This document shows positions 1 to 8,923 of a DNA stretch of 64,000 bases, piece by piece (within the stretch, counting starts at the first letter, position 1; each line of letters begins with the position of its first letter). The DNA lies in contig NZ_LR130759.1 in the NCBI RefSeq assembly GCF_900292015.1, forward strand, positions 4,340,001 to 4,404,000, given 5' to 3'. Under the pieces are notes generated by a model, which ran no database searches, was not told the origin of the DNA, and saw only the letters and a list, made by a program, of their open reading frames with translations. A program made the translations under genes and the position numbers. The DNA is from Mycobacterium basiliense. Lineage in GTDB: Bacteria; Actinomycetota; Actinomycetes; Mycobacteriales; Mycobacteriaceae.

Positions 1-2444
1 ATTTCGGCAGCGGGAACCTCGGTTTCTTCAACCTGGGCAGCGGCAACATCGGCTACAGCAACCTGGGTAGTGGGAACGGCGGCAACCTCAACCTGGGCAA
101 CGGAAACGGCGGCTCCGGCAACTTCGGCAGCGGCAACGCCGGCAACTGGAACCTCGGCAGCGGAAACATCGGCGATAACAACTGGGGCGGCGGCAACAAT
201 GGCTCGTTCAACGTGGGCAGCGGAAACCTCGGCAGCAACAACATCGGATTCGGGAACCTCGGTAACAACAACCTGGGGTTTGGAAACAACGGCAACAACA
301 ACATCGGTTTCGGGCTCACCGGCAGCAACATGGTCGGCATCGGCGCGCTGAACACCGGCGTCGGAAACTTCGGCTTCGGCAACGCCGGGGACAACAACAT
401 CGGCTTCTTCAACTCCGGCAGCAACAACATTGGCTTCTTCAACTCCGGGGAGGGCAACTTCGGCTTCGACAACGCCGGCGCCACCAATACCGGGTTCGGC
501 AACGCGGGCGCCACCAACACCGGATTCGGAAATTCCAGCTTCAGCAACTTCGGATTCGGGAATTCGGGCTCACAAAACATGGGCTTCGGAAACGCCGGCG
601 GTAGCAACATAGGCTCCGGCAACTCGGGCGACTTCAACGCGGGCAGCTTCAACTCAGGCACCACCAATACGGGCGCATTCAACGCAGGCAACTTCAACAC
701 GGGATGGGCCAACTCCGGCGACGTCAACACCGGTGCCGTCAATGCGGGTGACCTGAACACCGGTATCGGCAGCCCAGACGACCAAGCGGTGGCGAACTCG
801 GGCTTCGGCAACACCGACAGCGGCAACTCGGGTTTCTTCAACTCTGGCGACGGCAACTCCGGCTTCCAGAACAGCAACACGGGCTTGGTGGGTCAGGGCA
901 GCGCCGGTCTGCTCAACTCCGGTGACGGCGGCAACACCGGGATCAACAATTCGGGTCACTTCAACGTGGGCGTCTTCAATACCGGCGCCCTGAACACGGG
1001 TATCGGCAACGCGGCCGACAACCTTAGCTTCCCCTACACCTCGGGCGTGGCGAACTCAGGCGACAACAGCTCCGGCGCATTCAACACCGGCGACAATCAG
1101 TCGGGCTTCTTCAACCTCAGCAGCCTCGCGTTTGCGACGTCGGCCAACGTTGCCGCGGCGTTCAGCGCGCCCGCCGCGGCGCTGGCTGCCGCCGTGCCCG
1201 CGGTCGACCTTCCGGCGTTCAACGTGGGCATCGGCAACATCGGCGAATACAACCTGGGCAGCGGCAACATCGGCTCGTTCAATCACGGCATCGGCAATAT
1301 CGGCAACGCCAACCACGGCAGCGGAAACACCGGCAACGCGAACATGGGCAGCGGCAACACCGGTTTCTTCAACATGGGCAACGGCAACGACGGCAATACC
1401 AATTTCGGCATCGGAAACATCGGCAATCTCAACCTCGGTAGCGGCAACAACGGTTCCGGCAACATCGGCGATGGCAACTTCGGTAGCGGCAACTTCGGTA
1501 GCGGCAACTTCGGCAGCACCAACTGGGGTAGCGGCAACAACGGCTCGTTCAACCTGGGTTTCGGGAACCAGGGCGGTAGCAACATCGGCCTGGCGAATCT
1601 CGGCACCAACAACTTGGGCTTTGGCAACAACGGCAACAACAACATCGGTTTCGGCCTCAACGGCAACAACATGATCGGCATCGGTGGGCTCAACTCCGGT
1701 AGCGGCAATATGGGCTTGGGCAACTCCGGCGACAACAACGTCGGCTTCTTCAACTCCGGCAGCAACAATGTCGGCTTCTTCAATTCCGGTGACGGTAACT
1801 TCGGCTTCTCCAACGCCGGCTCAACCAACACCGGGTTCTGGAACGCGGGCAGCGTCAACACCGGCCACGGGAATGCCGGTAGCACCAACTTTGGCTTCGC
1901 CAACGCCGGCGACTCGAACATGGGGGTCGGGAATGCGGGTAGCAATAACCTCGGTTGCGGGAACTCCGGCTCGTCCAACACCGGCAGCTACAACTCCGGC
2001 AGCCTGAACACGGGCTTCGACAATTCGGGCGACACCAACACCGGATGGGGGAACTCGGCCGACATCAACACCGGCGCCTACAACTCGGGCGACTTGAACA
2101 CCGGTTTCGGCAGCACGCAGACCCAAACCGGGCCGAACTCGGGCTTGGGCCACATGGGCACCGGCAACTCGGGCTTCTTCAACTCCGGCGACGGTAACTC
2201 CGGCTTCCAGAACAGCAACACCGGCGTGTTGGCGACCGGCAACTCGGGTGTGCGTAACTTCGGCGACGTCACCAACGTGGGTTTCCTCAACTCAGGTAGC
2301 GGCAACATCGGCATATTCAACGCCGGCACCGCCGGCGTTGGTTTGGCCAACTCGGGCAATAACAGCTCGGGCGTGCGTATTTCGGGCGACGGCAGCTCAG
2401 GAGCGTTCAACTCCGGCGATGGCCAATCCGGATTCAATAACTAG
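1..2444 (+). CDS. PPE family protein, MPTR subfamily (5' end outside window)
   Basis: This is the C-terminal part of a PPE-MPTR protein. The frame is open from base 3 to the TAG at 2442-2444, so about 813 residues are visible. The N-terminal PPE domain lies upstream of the window. The visible protein is almost entirely pentapeptide-like repeats of the type NxGxGNxG, NSGxxN and NTGxxN. It is interrupted once by an Ala-rich segment at about 1126-1220. The repeat array is itself duplicated with a spacing of 1341 bp. Family knowledge: MPTR proteins are secreted or surface-exposed through type VII systems. By gene order this may correspond to PPE16 (Rv1135c), but without the PPE domain that cannot be checked. 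Confidence 0.9.
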   Translation, partial: FGSGNLGFFNLGSGNIGYSNLGSGNGGNLNLGNGNGGSGNFGSGNAGNWNLGSGNIGDNNWGGGNNGSFNVGSGNLGSNNIGFGNLGNNNLGFGNNGNNNIGFGLTGSNMVGIGALNTGVGNFGFGNAGDNNIGFFNSGSNNIGFFNSGEGNFGFDNAGATNTGFGNAGATNTGFGNSSFSNFGFGNSGSQNMGFGNAGGSNIGSGNSGDFNAGSFNSGTTNTGAFNAGNFNTGWANSGDVNTGAVNAGDLNTGIGSPDDQAVANSGFGNTDSGNSGFFNSGDGNSGFQNSNTGLVGQGSAGLLNSGDGGNTGINNSGHFNVGVFNTGALNTGIGNAADNLSFPYTSGVANSGDNSSGAFNTGDNQSGFFNLSSLAFATSANVAAAFSAPAAALAAAVPAVDLPAFNVGIGNIGEYNLGSGNIGSFNHGIGNIGNANHGSGNTGNANMGSGNTGFFNMGNGNDGNTNFGIGNIGNLNLGSGNNGSGNIGDGNFGSGNFGSGNFGSTNWGSGNNGSFNLGFGNQGGSNIGLANLGTNNLGFGNNGNNNIGFGLNGNNMIGIGGLNSGSGNMGLGNSGDNNVGFFNSGSNNVGFFNSGDGNFGFSNAGSTNTGFWNAGSVNTGHGNAGSTNFGFANAGDSNMGVGNAGSNNLGCGNSGSSNTGSYNSGSLNTGFDNSGDTNTGWGNSADINTGAYNSGDLNTGFGSTQTQTGPNSGLGHMGTGNSGFFNSGDGNSGFQNSNTGVLATGNSGVRNFGDVTNVGFLNSGSGNIGIFNAGTAGVGLANSGNNSSGVRISGDGSSGAFNSGDGQSGFNN
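200..2444 (+). repeat. Internal duplication of the MPTR array, period 1341 bp
   Basis: A block containing [14 protein letters not shown] begins at 279 and reappears at 1620. After each copy come the same ordered sub-blocks: NMx[16 protein letters not shown], NTGxxN runs, and [21 protein letters not shown] (split across the unit). The Ala-rich spacer separates the two copies. The period is 447 codons, so the frame is kept. Confidence 0.85.
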
Positions 2445-2522
2445 CGATCCGGCCTGGTCGCCGACTTCGGGTGGCGCGCCCTGGGCCGAGCCAGCTCTTT
2501 GGCCCGGAGCCGGAGTCCTGTT

Positions 2523-3743
2523 CTAGTCCTGATGCGCCGACCATTCGGCGATGCGCCGTTGCCGGTGTCGGCGCTCGGGTGCGGGGACCGAATCGGTCAG
2601 GGACGCCCGGGTCACCGCGACCGCTTCGGTGAATCGGTGTTGGCGAGCCAATAGTTCGCCGCGGACGGCTTGCCAGCGGTGGTCCGGCGAGAGCCGGTCG
2701 AGCTCCCGCAATCCCGCCGCCGCACCCTCGAATTCCGCGACGGCGACCGCGCGGGCGAGCGCGGCCGGACCGCTGGGCTGCACCGACAGCAGCAGATCGT
2801 AGAGCCGGACGATCTCGACCCAATCGGTGGTCTGGTACGACGCGGCCCGGGCATGCTCGGCCGCGATCGCGGCTTGGAGCTGGTAGGGGTCGGCGACGGT
2901 CTCGCTGCGTCGCAGTGATTCGTCGAGCAGCCGCAGCCCGTCTTGGATGGCATCGGCGTCCCACAACGAGCGATCCTGTTCGGACAGCGGCACCGGATCT
3001 CCCGCGGGGTCGATTCGGGCGGCCCGACGCGCTTCGGTGAGCAGCAGCAGCGCCAGTACCGCCATCGACGACGGCTCATCGGGCATCAGCTCGTGCACGA
3101 TCCGTGCCAAGCGCAGCGCCTCTTGGGTCCCGTCCACATCGGTCAGCCGCTCACCGCCCGACGCCGTATGCGCGATCGTGTAGAACGCATGCAGTACCGC
3201 GCAGACCGCCGCCAGCCGCGCCGGCAGGTCTTCGTCGGCAGGCACGCGGTACGGGATGGCCGCGCGCGCGATCTTCTGCCGGGTCCGGGTCAGGCGTTTG
3301 GCCACGGCGGCCTCGCTGGTGAGCAGCACCGCCGCGATCTGAGCCGGCGACAGCCCACACAATGTGCGCAGCGCCAGCGTCACCTGGGCCTCCAGCCCGA
3401 GTGCGGGGTGGCAGCAGGTGAAGATCAGCCGCAGCCGATCATCGGCCACCACGCTGTCCGGCGGCAGGTCGGGGACTGCGAGCTCCACGCTGGCACGCTC
3501 CTTTTGGGCTCGAGCCCCCTCGCGGCGCAACAGGTCGATTGCGACCCGGCGCGCGGTCACCGTCAGCCAGGCACGGGGCTCGTCCGGCACGCCGTTGCGC
3601 GGCCAGTCCCGCAACGCCCGCAGCGCCGCTTCCTGGACGGCGTCCTCAGCAATCTGCAGCGACCCGACCGTCCGGACGAGGGTGGCAAGAATGCGGGTTC
3701 CCTCCATCCGGACGGTCGCGGCCAGCGTGGCGTCGGTGTTCAA
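2523..3743 (-). CDS. ECF-type RNA polymerase sigma factor with C-terminal TPR-like extension (ECF42-like)
   Basis: At 406 aa this is about twice the length of a normal ECF sigma factor. Sigma region 2 lies at roughly residues 10-75 (AEDAVQEAALRALRDWP). Region 4, with a helix-turn-helix, lies near 120-160 (LSPAQIAAVLLTSEAAVAKRL). The remaining 240 residues are helical repeats of the TPR-like type. The chosen start is TTG at 3741-3743, which overlaps the TGA of the upstream YciI gene. The ATG of MEGTRI, 12 codons further in, is an alternative. Family knowledge: the ECF42 group combines a TPR extension with a neighbouring DGPF/YciI gene, exactly as here, and the extension is thought to be required for activity. 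No anti-sigma gene is adjacent. Confidence 0.88.
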   Translation of the reverse strand: MNTDATLAATVRMEGTRILATLVRTVGSLQIAEDAVQEAALRALRDWPRNGVPDEPRAWLTVTARRVAIDLLRREGARAQKERASVELAVPDLPPDSVVADDRLRLIFTCCHPALGLEAQVTLALRTLCGLSPAQIAAVLLTSEAAVAKRLTRTRQKIARAAIPYRVPADEDLPARLAAVCAVLHAFYTIAHTASGGERLTDVDGTQEALRLARIVHELMPDEPSSMAVLALLLLTEARRAARIDPAGDPVPLSEQDRSLWDADAIQDGLRLLDESLRRSETVADPYQLQAAIAAEHARAASYQTTDWVEIVRLYDLLLSVQPSGPAALARAVAVAEFEGAAAGLRELDRLSPDHRWQAVRGELLARQHRFTEAVAVTRASLTDSVPAPERRHRQRRIAEWSAHQD

Positions 3744-4087
3744 CCGAATTCGATGACCGGTCGCACCTCGACGGCGCCGTCCCAGGCGGCGGGGATTTCG
3801 GCGGCGATACGCAACGCCTCGTCGAGGTCGGTGGCCTCGATGAGGTAGAAGCCGGTCAGCGCCTCCTTGGTCTCGGCGTACGGGCCGTCGCTGGTGACGA
3901 CGTCGCCGCCGCGCGCGCCGCTGACCCGCACGGTGGTCGCGGTGCTGGTCGGGTACAACGCGTTGCCACCACGGATCACCGCGGCATGGTCCTGTCCGAA
4001 TTTCATGTATTCGGCCATGTCGGCGGCCTGCTCGGGGGCCGTCCAGTCGACGTCCCTGGTGTAGGTGAGTGCGGCGTATTGCGGCAT
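3740..4087 (-). CDS. YciI/DGPF family protein
   Basis: This 115-aa single-domain protein has the hallmark motif SDGPYAETKEALTGFYLIEA in its second half and a ferredoxin-like fold expected for YciI. The start is ATG at 4085-4087, preceded by an excellent AGGAGGACAGC ribosome site. A longer upstream reading frame exists but has no such signal. Its stop overlaps the TTG start of the sigma factor by two bases, so translation is probably coupled. DGPF proteins are the usual genomic partner of ECF42 sigma factors. Their biochemical role is not established, and I infer only that the two work together. Confidence 0.85.
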   Translation of the reverse strand: MPQYAALTYTRDVDWTAPEQAADMAEYMKFGQDHAAVIRGGNALYPTSTATTVRVSGARGGDVVTSDGPYAETKEALTGFYLIEATDLDEALRIAAEIPAAWDGAVEVRPVIEFG

Positions 4088-4187
4088 GCTGTCCTCCTGT
4101 CGGAGATCATGATCCGGGCTGTTCCCGGATCTCATCAAGGGGACGATCGCAGCTGGCGCCATCAGGACTCCGCGGCCGAAGAAATTT

Positions 4188-5399
4188 TTAGAGCGGATCG
4201 AATAGCACCGGAAGTGAAGTCGGCGACCGGAATACCTGACCGCGGATGTGGGGATCGTCCCCGTTGGGGTCCATCCGCAGGTTGGGCAATCGATCGAAGA
4301 GCAGGTTGAGCGCGACCCGCATCTCCAGCCGGGCCAGGTGCATCCCGAGGCAGACGTGCACCCCGTGGCCGAAGCCGATGTGCGCCCTGGCCGCGCGGAA
4401 GATGTCAAAGCGATCGGGATCGGGATAGCGTTCGTCCTGCCGGTTGGCCGCGCCCAGCATGGGCATCACCGAGGATCCGGCCGGAATGGGCACGCCGGAC
4501 AGTTCGGCGTCGCGGGTGGCAACCCGGGTGATGGTCAGCAGCGGTGGTTCCCAACGCACCGCCTCCTCGATCGCCTGCGGCAACAGCGACCGGTCGACGA
4601 GAACCGCGTTGAGTTGGTCGGTGTCGCTCAGCAATCCGAACAGCATGTTTCCCAGCGAGCGGTAGGTGGTTTCGACACCGGCCGGAAGCAACAGCCGCAG
4701 GAAAGAATAGATCTCCTCGTCCGACAGCCGCTCCCCGTCGATCTGGGCTTGGGCCAAACCGCTGATCAGATCGTCCCGGGGTTGGTGGCGTCGTGCTGCC
4801 AGGATCGGAGCAAAGTACTCCTGCAGCGCCAACGAGGCAGCGCGACCCCGCTCCGGGTTGACCGTGAAACTCAGCAGCGAGATCGACCACCGCTGAAACT
4901 GCGGATAGTCCTCGCGCGGCAGCCCGAGCAGGCCGGCGATGATCTGGGTGGGATAGGGGAAGGTGAATTCCTTCACCAGATCGGCGCGCCCGTGGGCGGC
5001 GAATTGGTCGATCAGGCCATCGCCCACCCTGCCGACCAATTCGTCTTCCCAACGCGCCAACGCCTTCTGCGAGAACGCTTTTGCTACCAACGATCGGTGG
5101 CGTCCGTGCTCGGGCTCATCCATCCCGAGCATGATATGGCGACCCAGCACGTCACCGAAAGCGTCGATGATGATGGCCGAGGAGAACGTCTCGTTGTCCC
5201 GCAGCACCCGCGCGACGTCTTCATGGCGGTAGACGATGAAAACGGGCTTGGACTGCTGGTGCGGCATGGCCGAGACGTCGATGCGCTGCACTGGTTGCTC
5301 GCGCCGCAGCCGGGCAAGCTCGGTGTACGGGTCCCGGACGTCACCGGAGACCACGTCGTCGAAGGCCCCGAAATCCTCGAGATCATCGAACAGCTGCAA
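4188..5399 (-). CDS. Cytochrome P450
   Basis: Bacterial class P450 of 403 aa without a membrane anchor. The I-helix motif AGVETT is at residues 240-245. The K-helix ExxR is E279-R282. The heme-binding loop FGHGVHVCLG carries the axial Cys350. It should oxidise a small lipophilic substrate using external ferredoxin and reductase; no ferredoxin gene lies nearby. It is the last gene of a five-gene operon, 12 bp after the aldehyde dehydrogenase. The neighbours (SDRs and an aldehyde dehydrogenase) suggest stepwise oxidation of a hydroxylated lipid, terpene or steroid. The substrate and CYP family number are not determinable here. Confidence 0.93.
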   Translation of the reverse strand: MQLFDDLEDFGAFDDVVSGDVRDPYTELARLRREQPVQRIDVSAMPHQQSKPVFIVYRHEDVARVLRDNETFSSAIIIDAFGDVLGRHIMLGMDEPEHGRHRSLVAKAFSQKALARWEDELVGRVGDGLIDQFAAHGRADLVKEFTFPYPTQIIAGLLGLPREDYPQFQRWSISLLSFTVNPERGRAASLALQEYFAPILAARRHQPRDDLISGLAQAQIDGERLSDEEIYSFLRLLLPAGVETTYRSLGNMLFGLLSDTDQLNAVLVDRSLLPQAIEEAVRWEPPLLTITRVATRDAELSGVPIPAGSSVMPMLGAANRQDERYPDPDRFDIFRAARAHIGFGHGVHVCLGMHLARLEMRVALNLLFDRLPNLRMDPNGDDPHIRGQVFRSPTSLPVLFDPL

Positions 5400-5411
5400 A
5401 TCACCACCCCC

Positions 5412-6905
5412 CTAGCCCGCCGGGTAACCCACCGATTTGATCTGCGTGTACTGGTCGAACCCGGCCACACCGTTCTGGCGACCCACACCACTGTCCTTGT
5501 ATCCACCGAACGGGGTGTCGGCGCCGTAGGGAGCGCCGCCGTTGACGCCGATGAAACCGGCCCGCAGCCGCCGGGCCACCGCCAGCGAGTGCTCCAACGA
5601 ACCCGACATCACATTGCCGGCCAATCCGTACACGCTGTCGTTGGCGATCCGGATCGCGTCCTCTTCGGTGTCGAACGGGATTACCGAGAGCACTGGGCCG
5701 AAGATCTCCTCCTGGGCGATGGTCATGGAGTTGTCGACATCAACGAAAAGTGTTGGCCGCACATAGAATCCTCGGTCAAATCCGGTCGGCGCATCCGGCC
5801 CGCCGACCAGACAGGTGGCGCCCTCTTCGACGCCCTTGTTGAGGTAGCCGAGCACCCGGTTGCGTTGTTTGGGCGAGATCACCGGACCACATAGGGTCGC
5901 GGGGTCCTGGGGATCTCCCGGCATGACGTTGTCGTAGATGCTCTTGAGGATCGCCACCCCTTCGTCGTAGCGCGATCGCGGCAACAGCATCCGGGTCGGG
6001 TTGGCGCAGCCCTGCCCGGCGTGCATACACGGCGCGATGCCGATCGCGCAGGCCAACCCGAAATCGGCGTCCTCCAAGACGATGGTGGCCGACTTGCCAC
6101 CCAATTCCAGGAACAGCCGCTTCATGGTCGCCGCACCCTTTTCCATGATTCGTTTCCCGACGGCGGTCGAGCCGGTGAACGAGATCAGGTCAACCCGGGG
6201 TGAGAGAGTGAGCTCCTCCCCCACCAGGTGGTCCGAGGAGGTGACCACGTTGACGACGCCGGCTGGGATGTCAGTCTTTTCGGCGATCAGCCGGCCCAGG
6301 CGGGTCGCGTTGAACGGAGTGTCCGGCGCCGGCTTGAGCACCACGGTGTTGCCGGTGCCCAGCGCTTGGCCGAGCTTGTTGATGGTGACCTCAAACGGGA
6401 AATTCCACGGCACGATGGCGCCGACCACCCCGACCGGCTCCCGCCAGACCTTGCGGGTGGTCATTTGGCCGGTGATGCTGACCAAGGAGTCACCCAGGTC
6501 GGTTTCCCAGGGGTATTCGTCGATCAGCCGGGCGGGATAGCGCAGCGCGTCGGCCAGCGGCGCATCCAATTGGGGTCCGAAGGTGATCGCGCGGGGCGCG
6601 CCGGCCTCGAGAATGAGCTCTTCACGAAACTCTTCCCGCTCTGCCTCGATGGCCTCCTGCAGTTGCTCCAGGCAGCGCTTGCGCAACGCACGGTTGGTTG
6701 ACCAGTCTGACTCGTCGAACGCGCGTCGTGCCGCATCGATAGCCCGGTGCATATCTGCGTTCGAGGCGTCGACAACCTCGCCGAGTGCCTCCTCAGTGGC
6801 CGGGTTGACGTTGGTGAAGGTGCCGGCTTGGCCGTCGACCAGCGTGCCGTCGATCATCATCTTGGACTCGAACCGAACCTGGACAGCCTCGGTGGTGTCA
6901 GCCAT
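5412..6905 (-). CDS. NAD(P)-dependent aldehyde dehydrogenase
   Basis: This 497-aa protein covers the full ALDH fold. The oxyanion Asn169 is in PWNF, the general base Glu267 is in LELGGKS, and the catalytic Cys300 is in HAGQGC. The cofactor motif FTGSTAVG is at 243-250. It oxidises an aldehyde to the acid. The start is ATG at 6903-6905, which overlaps the stop of the upstream SDR by 8 bp. An upstream in-frame start is less likely because it would extend into the SDR gene with no homologous residues. It is the fourth gene of the P450 operon and probably takes the aldehyde made by the P450 and SDR steps. Confidence 0.93.
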   Translation of the reverse strand: MADTTEAVQVRFESKMMIDGTLVDGQAGTFTNVNPATEEALGEVVDASNADMHRAIDAARRAFDESDWSTNRALRKRCLEQLQEAIEAEREEFREELILEAGAPRAITFGPQLDAPLADALRYPARLIDEYPWETDLGDSLVSITGQMTTRKVWREPVGVVGAIVPWNFPFEVTINKLGQALGTGNTVVLKPAPDTPFNATRLGRLIAEKTDIPAGVVNVVTSSDHLVGEELTLSPRVDLISFTGSTAVGKRIMEKGAATMKRLFLELGGKSATIVLEDADFGLACAIGIAPCMHAGQGCANPTRMLLPRSRYDEGVAILKSIYDNVMPGDPQDPATLCGPVISPKQRNRVLGYLNKGVEEGATCLVGGPDAPTGFDRGFYVRPTLFVDVDNSMTIAQEEIFGPVLSVIPFDTEEDAIRIANDSVYGLAGNVMSGSLEHSLAVARRLRAGFIGVNGGAPYGADTPFGGYKDSGVGRQNGVAGFDQYTQIKSVGYPAG

Positions 6906-7800
6906 GTGTGTCGCTCTCTGTACGGGGTGCGCTCCGTAGAGCACCGGGAGGTGGGATGCCCATCGCTAGCCGGGCCACCCTATGGAAAGCCTTACCGGAA
7001 AGCAGCCGGTTGGCAACCATGAGCATGCGGGCATCCGGGCCCACGGCGTGCCGGGCGAACGGGGCGTGGTCCTCGACGGCCTTGGCCAGACGTTTCGCGA
7101 ACCGGTCGGGTGGGGCCGCGAACCGCATCGCAAAGCGGCCCCGCCGCTCGATCATGGCGTGCTGGGCGCCGTAGGGACCGGTGAAGTCCCGGTGATCCGA
7201 TGTCCCCGCGTCGGTGATGATGTCGGTATCAAACGTCCCGGCCACCAACACGGTGACGCCGAGACCGAAGGGCGCTACCTCCCCGGCCAAGGATTCGGCC
7301 CAGCGTTCCAGTGCACCTTTGGCCGCGGAGTATGCCGCGATCTCCGGCATGCCGCGAACCCCACCCTGACTGGAGATCATGACGATTCGCCCGCGCCCGG
7401 CCGCACGCATTGCGGGCAATAGAGCCTTGGTCAACTGCACCGGCCCGAGCACGTGGGTGGCAAACATCCGCTCCCACAGTTCGATCGGTGTCTCCTCTAC
7501 CGTGCCCGCCGCAGAGATGCCCGCGTTGTGCACCAGCACCCGCGGGGCCCCGACGACATCCTCGATCACCTTGGCCCCCGCGGCGACCGACGCGGGAACG
7601 GTCAGGTCCAGCTGGACAGGGATCAGCCGTCCCGAACCATGTTCGGACGCAACGGTCTTCGACCGCAACGCGGCCATTCCGGACTCCGGTGAGCGCATCG
7701 CGGCCACCACCCGCCAGCCCCGCCGGTACAGCAGCGCAGCCGATGCGAGGCCGAGCCCGCGGGACGCACCGGTGATGACGATGGTGCGCGGCTCATCCAT
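6898..7800 (-). CDS. Short-chain dehydrogenase/reductase
   Basis: SDR of 300 aa. The N-terminal cofactor motif TGASRGLGLA is followed by NAG (HNAGISAAG), a catalytic Ser (MISSQGG) and YSAAKGA with the catalytic Tyr and Lys. The start is taken as ATG at 7798-7800, which overlaps the stop of the AveC-like gene by 8 bp. Two in-frame ATGs lie 24 and 42 bp upstream. The same 8-bp overlap occurs at the next junction with the aldehyde dehydrogenase, which points to translational coupling. It probably oxidises an alcohol or reduces a ketone in the P450 pathway; the substrate is unknown. Confidence 0.88.
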   Translation of the reverse strand: MDEPRTIVITGASRGLGLASAALLYRRGWRVVAAMRSPESGMAALRSKTVASEHGSGRLIPVQLDLTVPASVAAGAKVIEDVVGAPRVLVHNAGISAAGTVEETPIELWERMFATHVLGPVQLTKALLPAMRAAGRGRIVMISSQGGVRGMPEIAAYSAAKGALERWAESLAGEVAPFGLGVTVLVAGTFDTDIITDAGTSDHRDFTGPYGAQHAMIERRGRFAMRFAAPPDRFAKRLAKAVEDHAPFARHAVGPDARMLMVANRLLSGKAFHRVARLAMGIPPPGALRSAPRTESDTHG

Positions 7801-8917
7801 GCTGCGGTCCGCAGCGTCCGCCATCCGGGGGTGCCGCCACATCCGGGCGGCCGTGCGGCTGTGCGCTCATCCAGGTTGACCAGATGCCCACCGAGTACGG
7901 ACCCGACTGACCGTTGCGCTCGTAGAAGCCCTGTGGGTCATAGGCTTTGGCTTCCGGATAGGGCCACGGGCAGGCAACGGAGGTCGCGGTTCTGGTCCAT
8001 TTGACGATGGCGAAGCCAGTGCCGTAGGCGAAATACGCCAGGTTGATCGCAGCGAACATGACCACGAACGTGGCCAGCGCGGGGCGTCCCCGCAAAATCC
8101 GGGCCCGCTGGGCGAGCCTTTCGGCAACGGTGCGCCCGGTGTCGTCGCGGTAGAGCAGTACGCCCGCGGGAATCATCACGAAGGTCACCATCACCGTCTC
8201 CCAGATGAACGGGAACTGGTAGGTCTGTCCGGCGAAGGCCGACCCAAACGGAATGACTTGGGAATAGATGTAAAAGCCGGTGCGCACCAACGTCATCTCC
8301 AACATCGCATCGATGATGATCCCGAGCGGCAGGATGATGGCCGCCAGGCTGATCAGCGGACGACGCCAGGCAAACGAGTCGACGGGCCGACGGGCCTGAA
8401 TCTTGCGCAGGATCCAGATCGCCGGAAAGTAGGGCCCCAGGTAGAACATGATGTAGCCGATGACCAGAAACGGCTCGACGGTCGGCGATAACGACACCAG
8501 CGGCCAGTCTTCGGGCCAATGCCATAGTTGCGGGTTGTACACCGCGTATGGCGACCAGTTCATGATCGGGTCCTGCCACACGATCAGCGTCGTGACGATT
8601 CCCATCAGAAGTACGGGGTGGGCGGGATACCGACGCCAGGCCACCACATAGACCACGACGATCAGCGTCATCGAGATGATGGTGAAGATCTGAAACAGCG
8701 CCAACCAGTGGTCGTAGCCGAACAGCGGCTGCACCGGACGAGGCGCGCCGGCGACATCGGGATTGCGAATCCGCGTTGAGACTGCACCCTGTCGTGCGTA
8801 ATAGGCGATGACGACAAGCGCCACGACGACCACCGCAACCCACACCGTGACCCAGATGGAGACCCGGGCAGACCCCCTGGCCACCTTGGCGGTCGCACCG
8901 ACGGTTTGGGTAGCCAT
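7793..8917 (-). CDS. AveC-like (spirocyclase AveC family) membrane protein
   Basis: Integral membrane protein of 374 aa with about seven hydrophobic segments, the first at about residues 20-42. Conserved-looking loops include WQDPIMNWSPYAVYN and the region around PFIWE. The layout resembles the AveC-like family of actinobacteria, named after the avermectin spirocyclase. Most mycobacterial members have no demonstrated reaction. The ATG at 8915-8917 lies 6 bp after the stop of the substrate-binding protein gene. Within the operon it could be the membrane enzyme or carrier that handles the lipophilic substrate of the P450; this is inference. Confidence 0.75.
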   Translation of the reverse strand: MATQTVGATAKVARGSARVSIWVTVWVAVVVVALVVIAYYARQGAVSTRIRNPDVAGAPRPVQPLFGYDHWLALFQIFTIISMTLIVVVYVVAWRRYPAHPVLLMGIVTTLIVWQDPIMNWSPYAVYNPQLWHWPEDWPLVSLSPTVEPFLVIGYIMFYLGPYFPAIWILRKIQARRPVDSFAWRRPLISLAAIILPLGIIIDAMLEMTLVRTGFYIYSQVIPFGSAFAGQTYQFPFIWETVMVTFVMIPAGVLLYRDDTGRTVAERLAQRARILRGRPALATFVVMFAAINLAYFAYGTGFAIVKWTRTATSVACPWPYPEAKAYDPQGFYERNGQSGPYSVGIWSTWMSAQPHGRPDVAAPPDGGRCGPQHG

Positions 8918-8923
8918 CGCCCA

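Noticed and set aside
1283..1981. Pro-rich frame antisense to the PPE-MPTR gene
   Set aside because: It is a mirror of the NxGxGN repeats and has no independent features.
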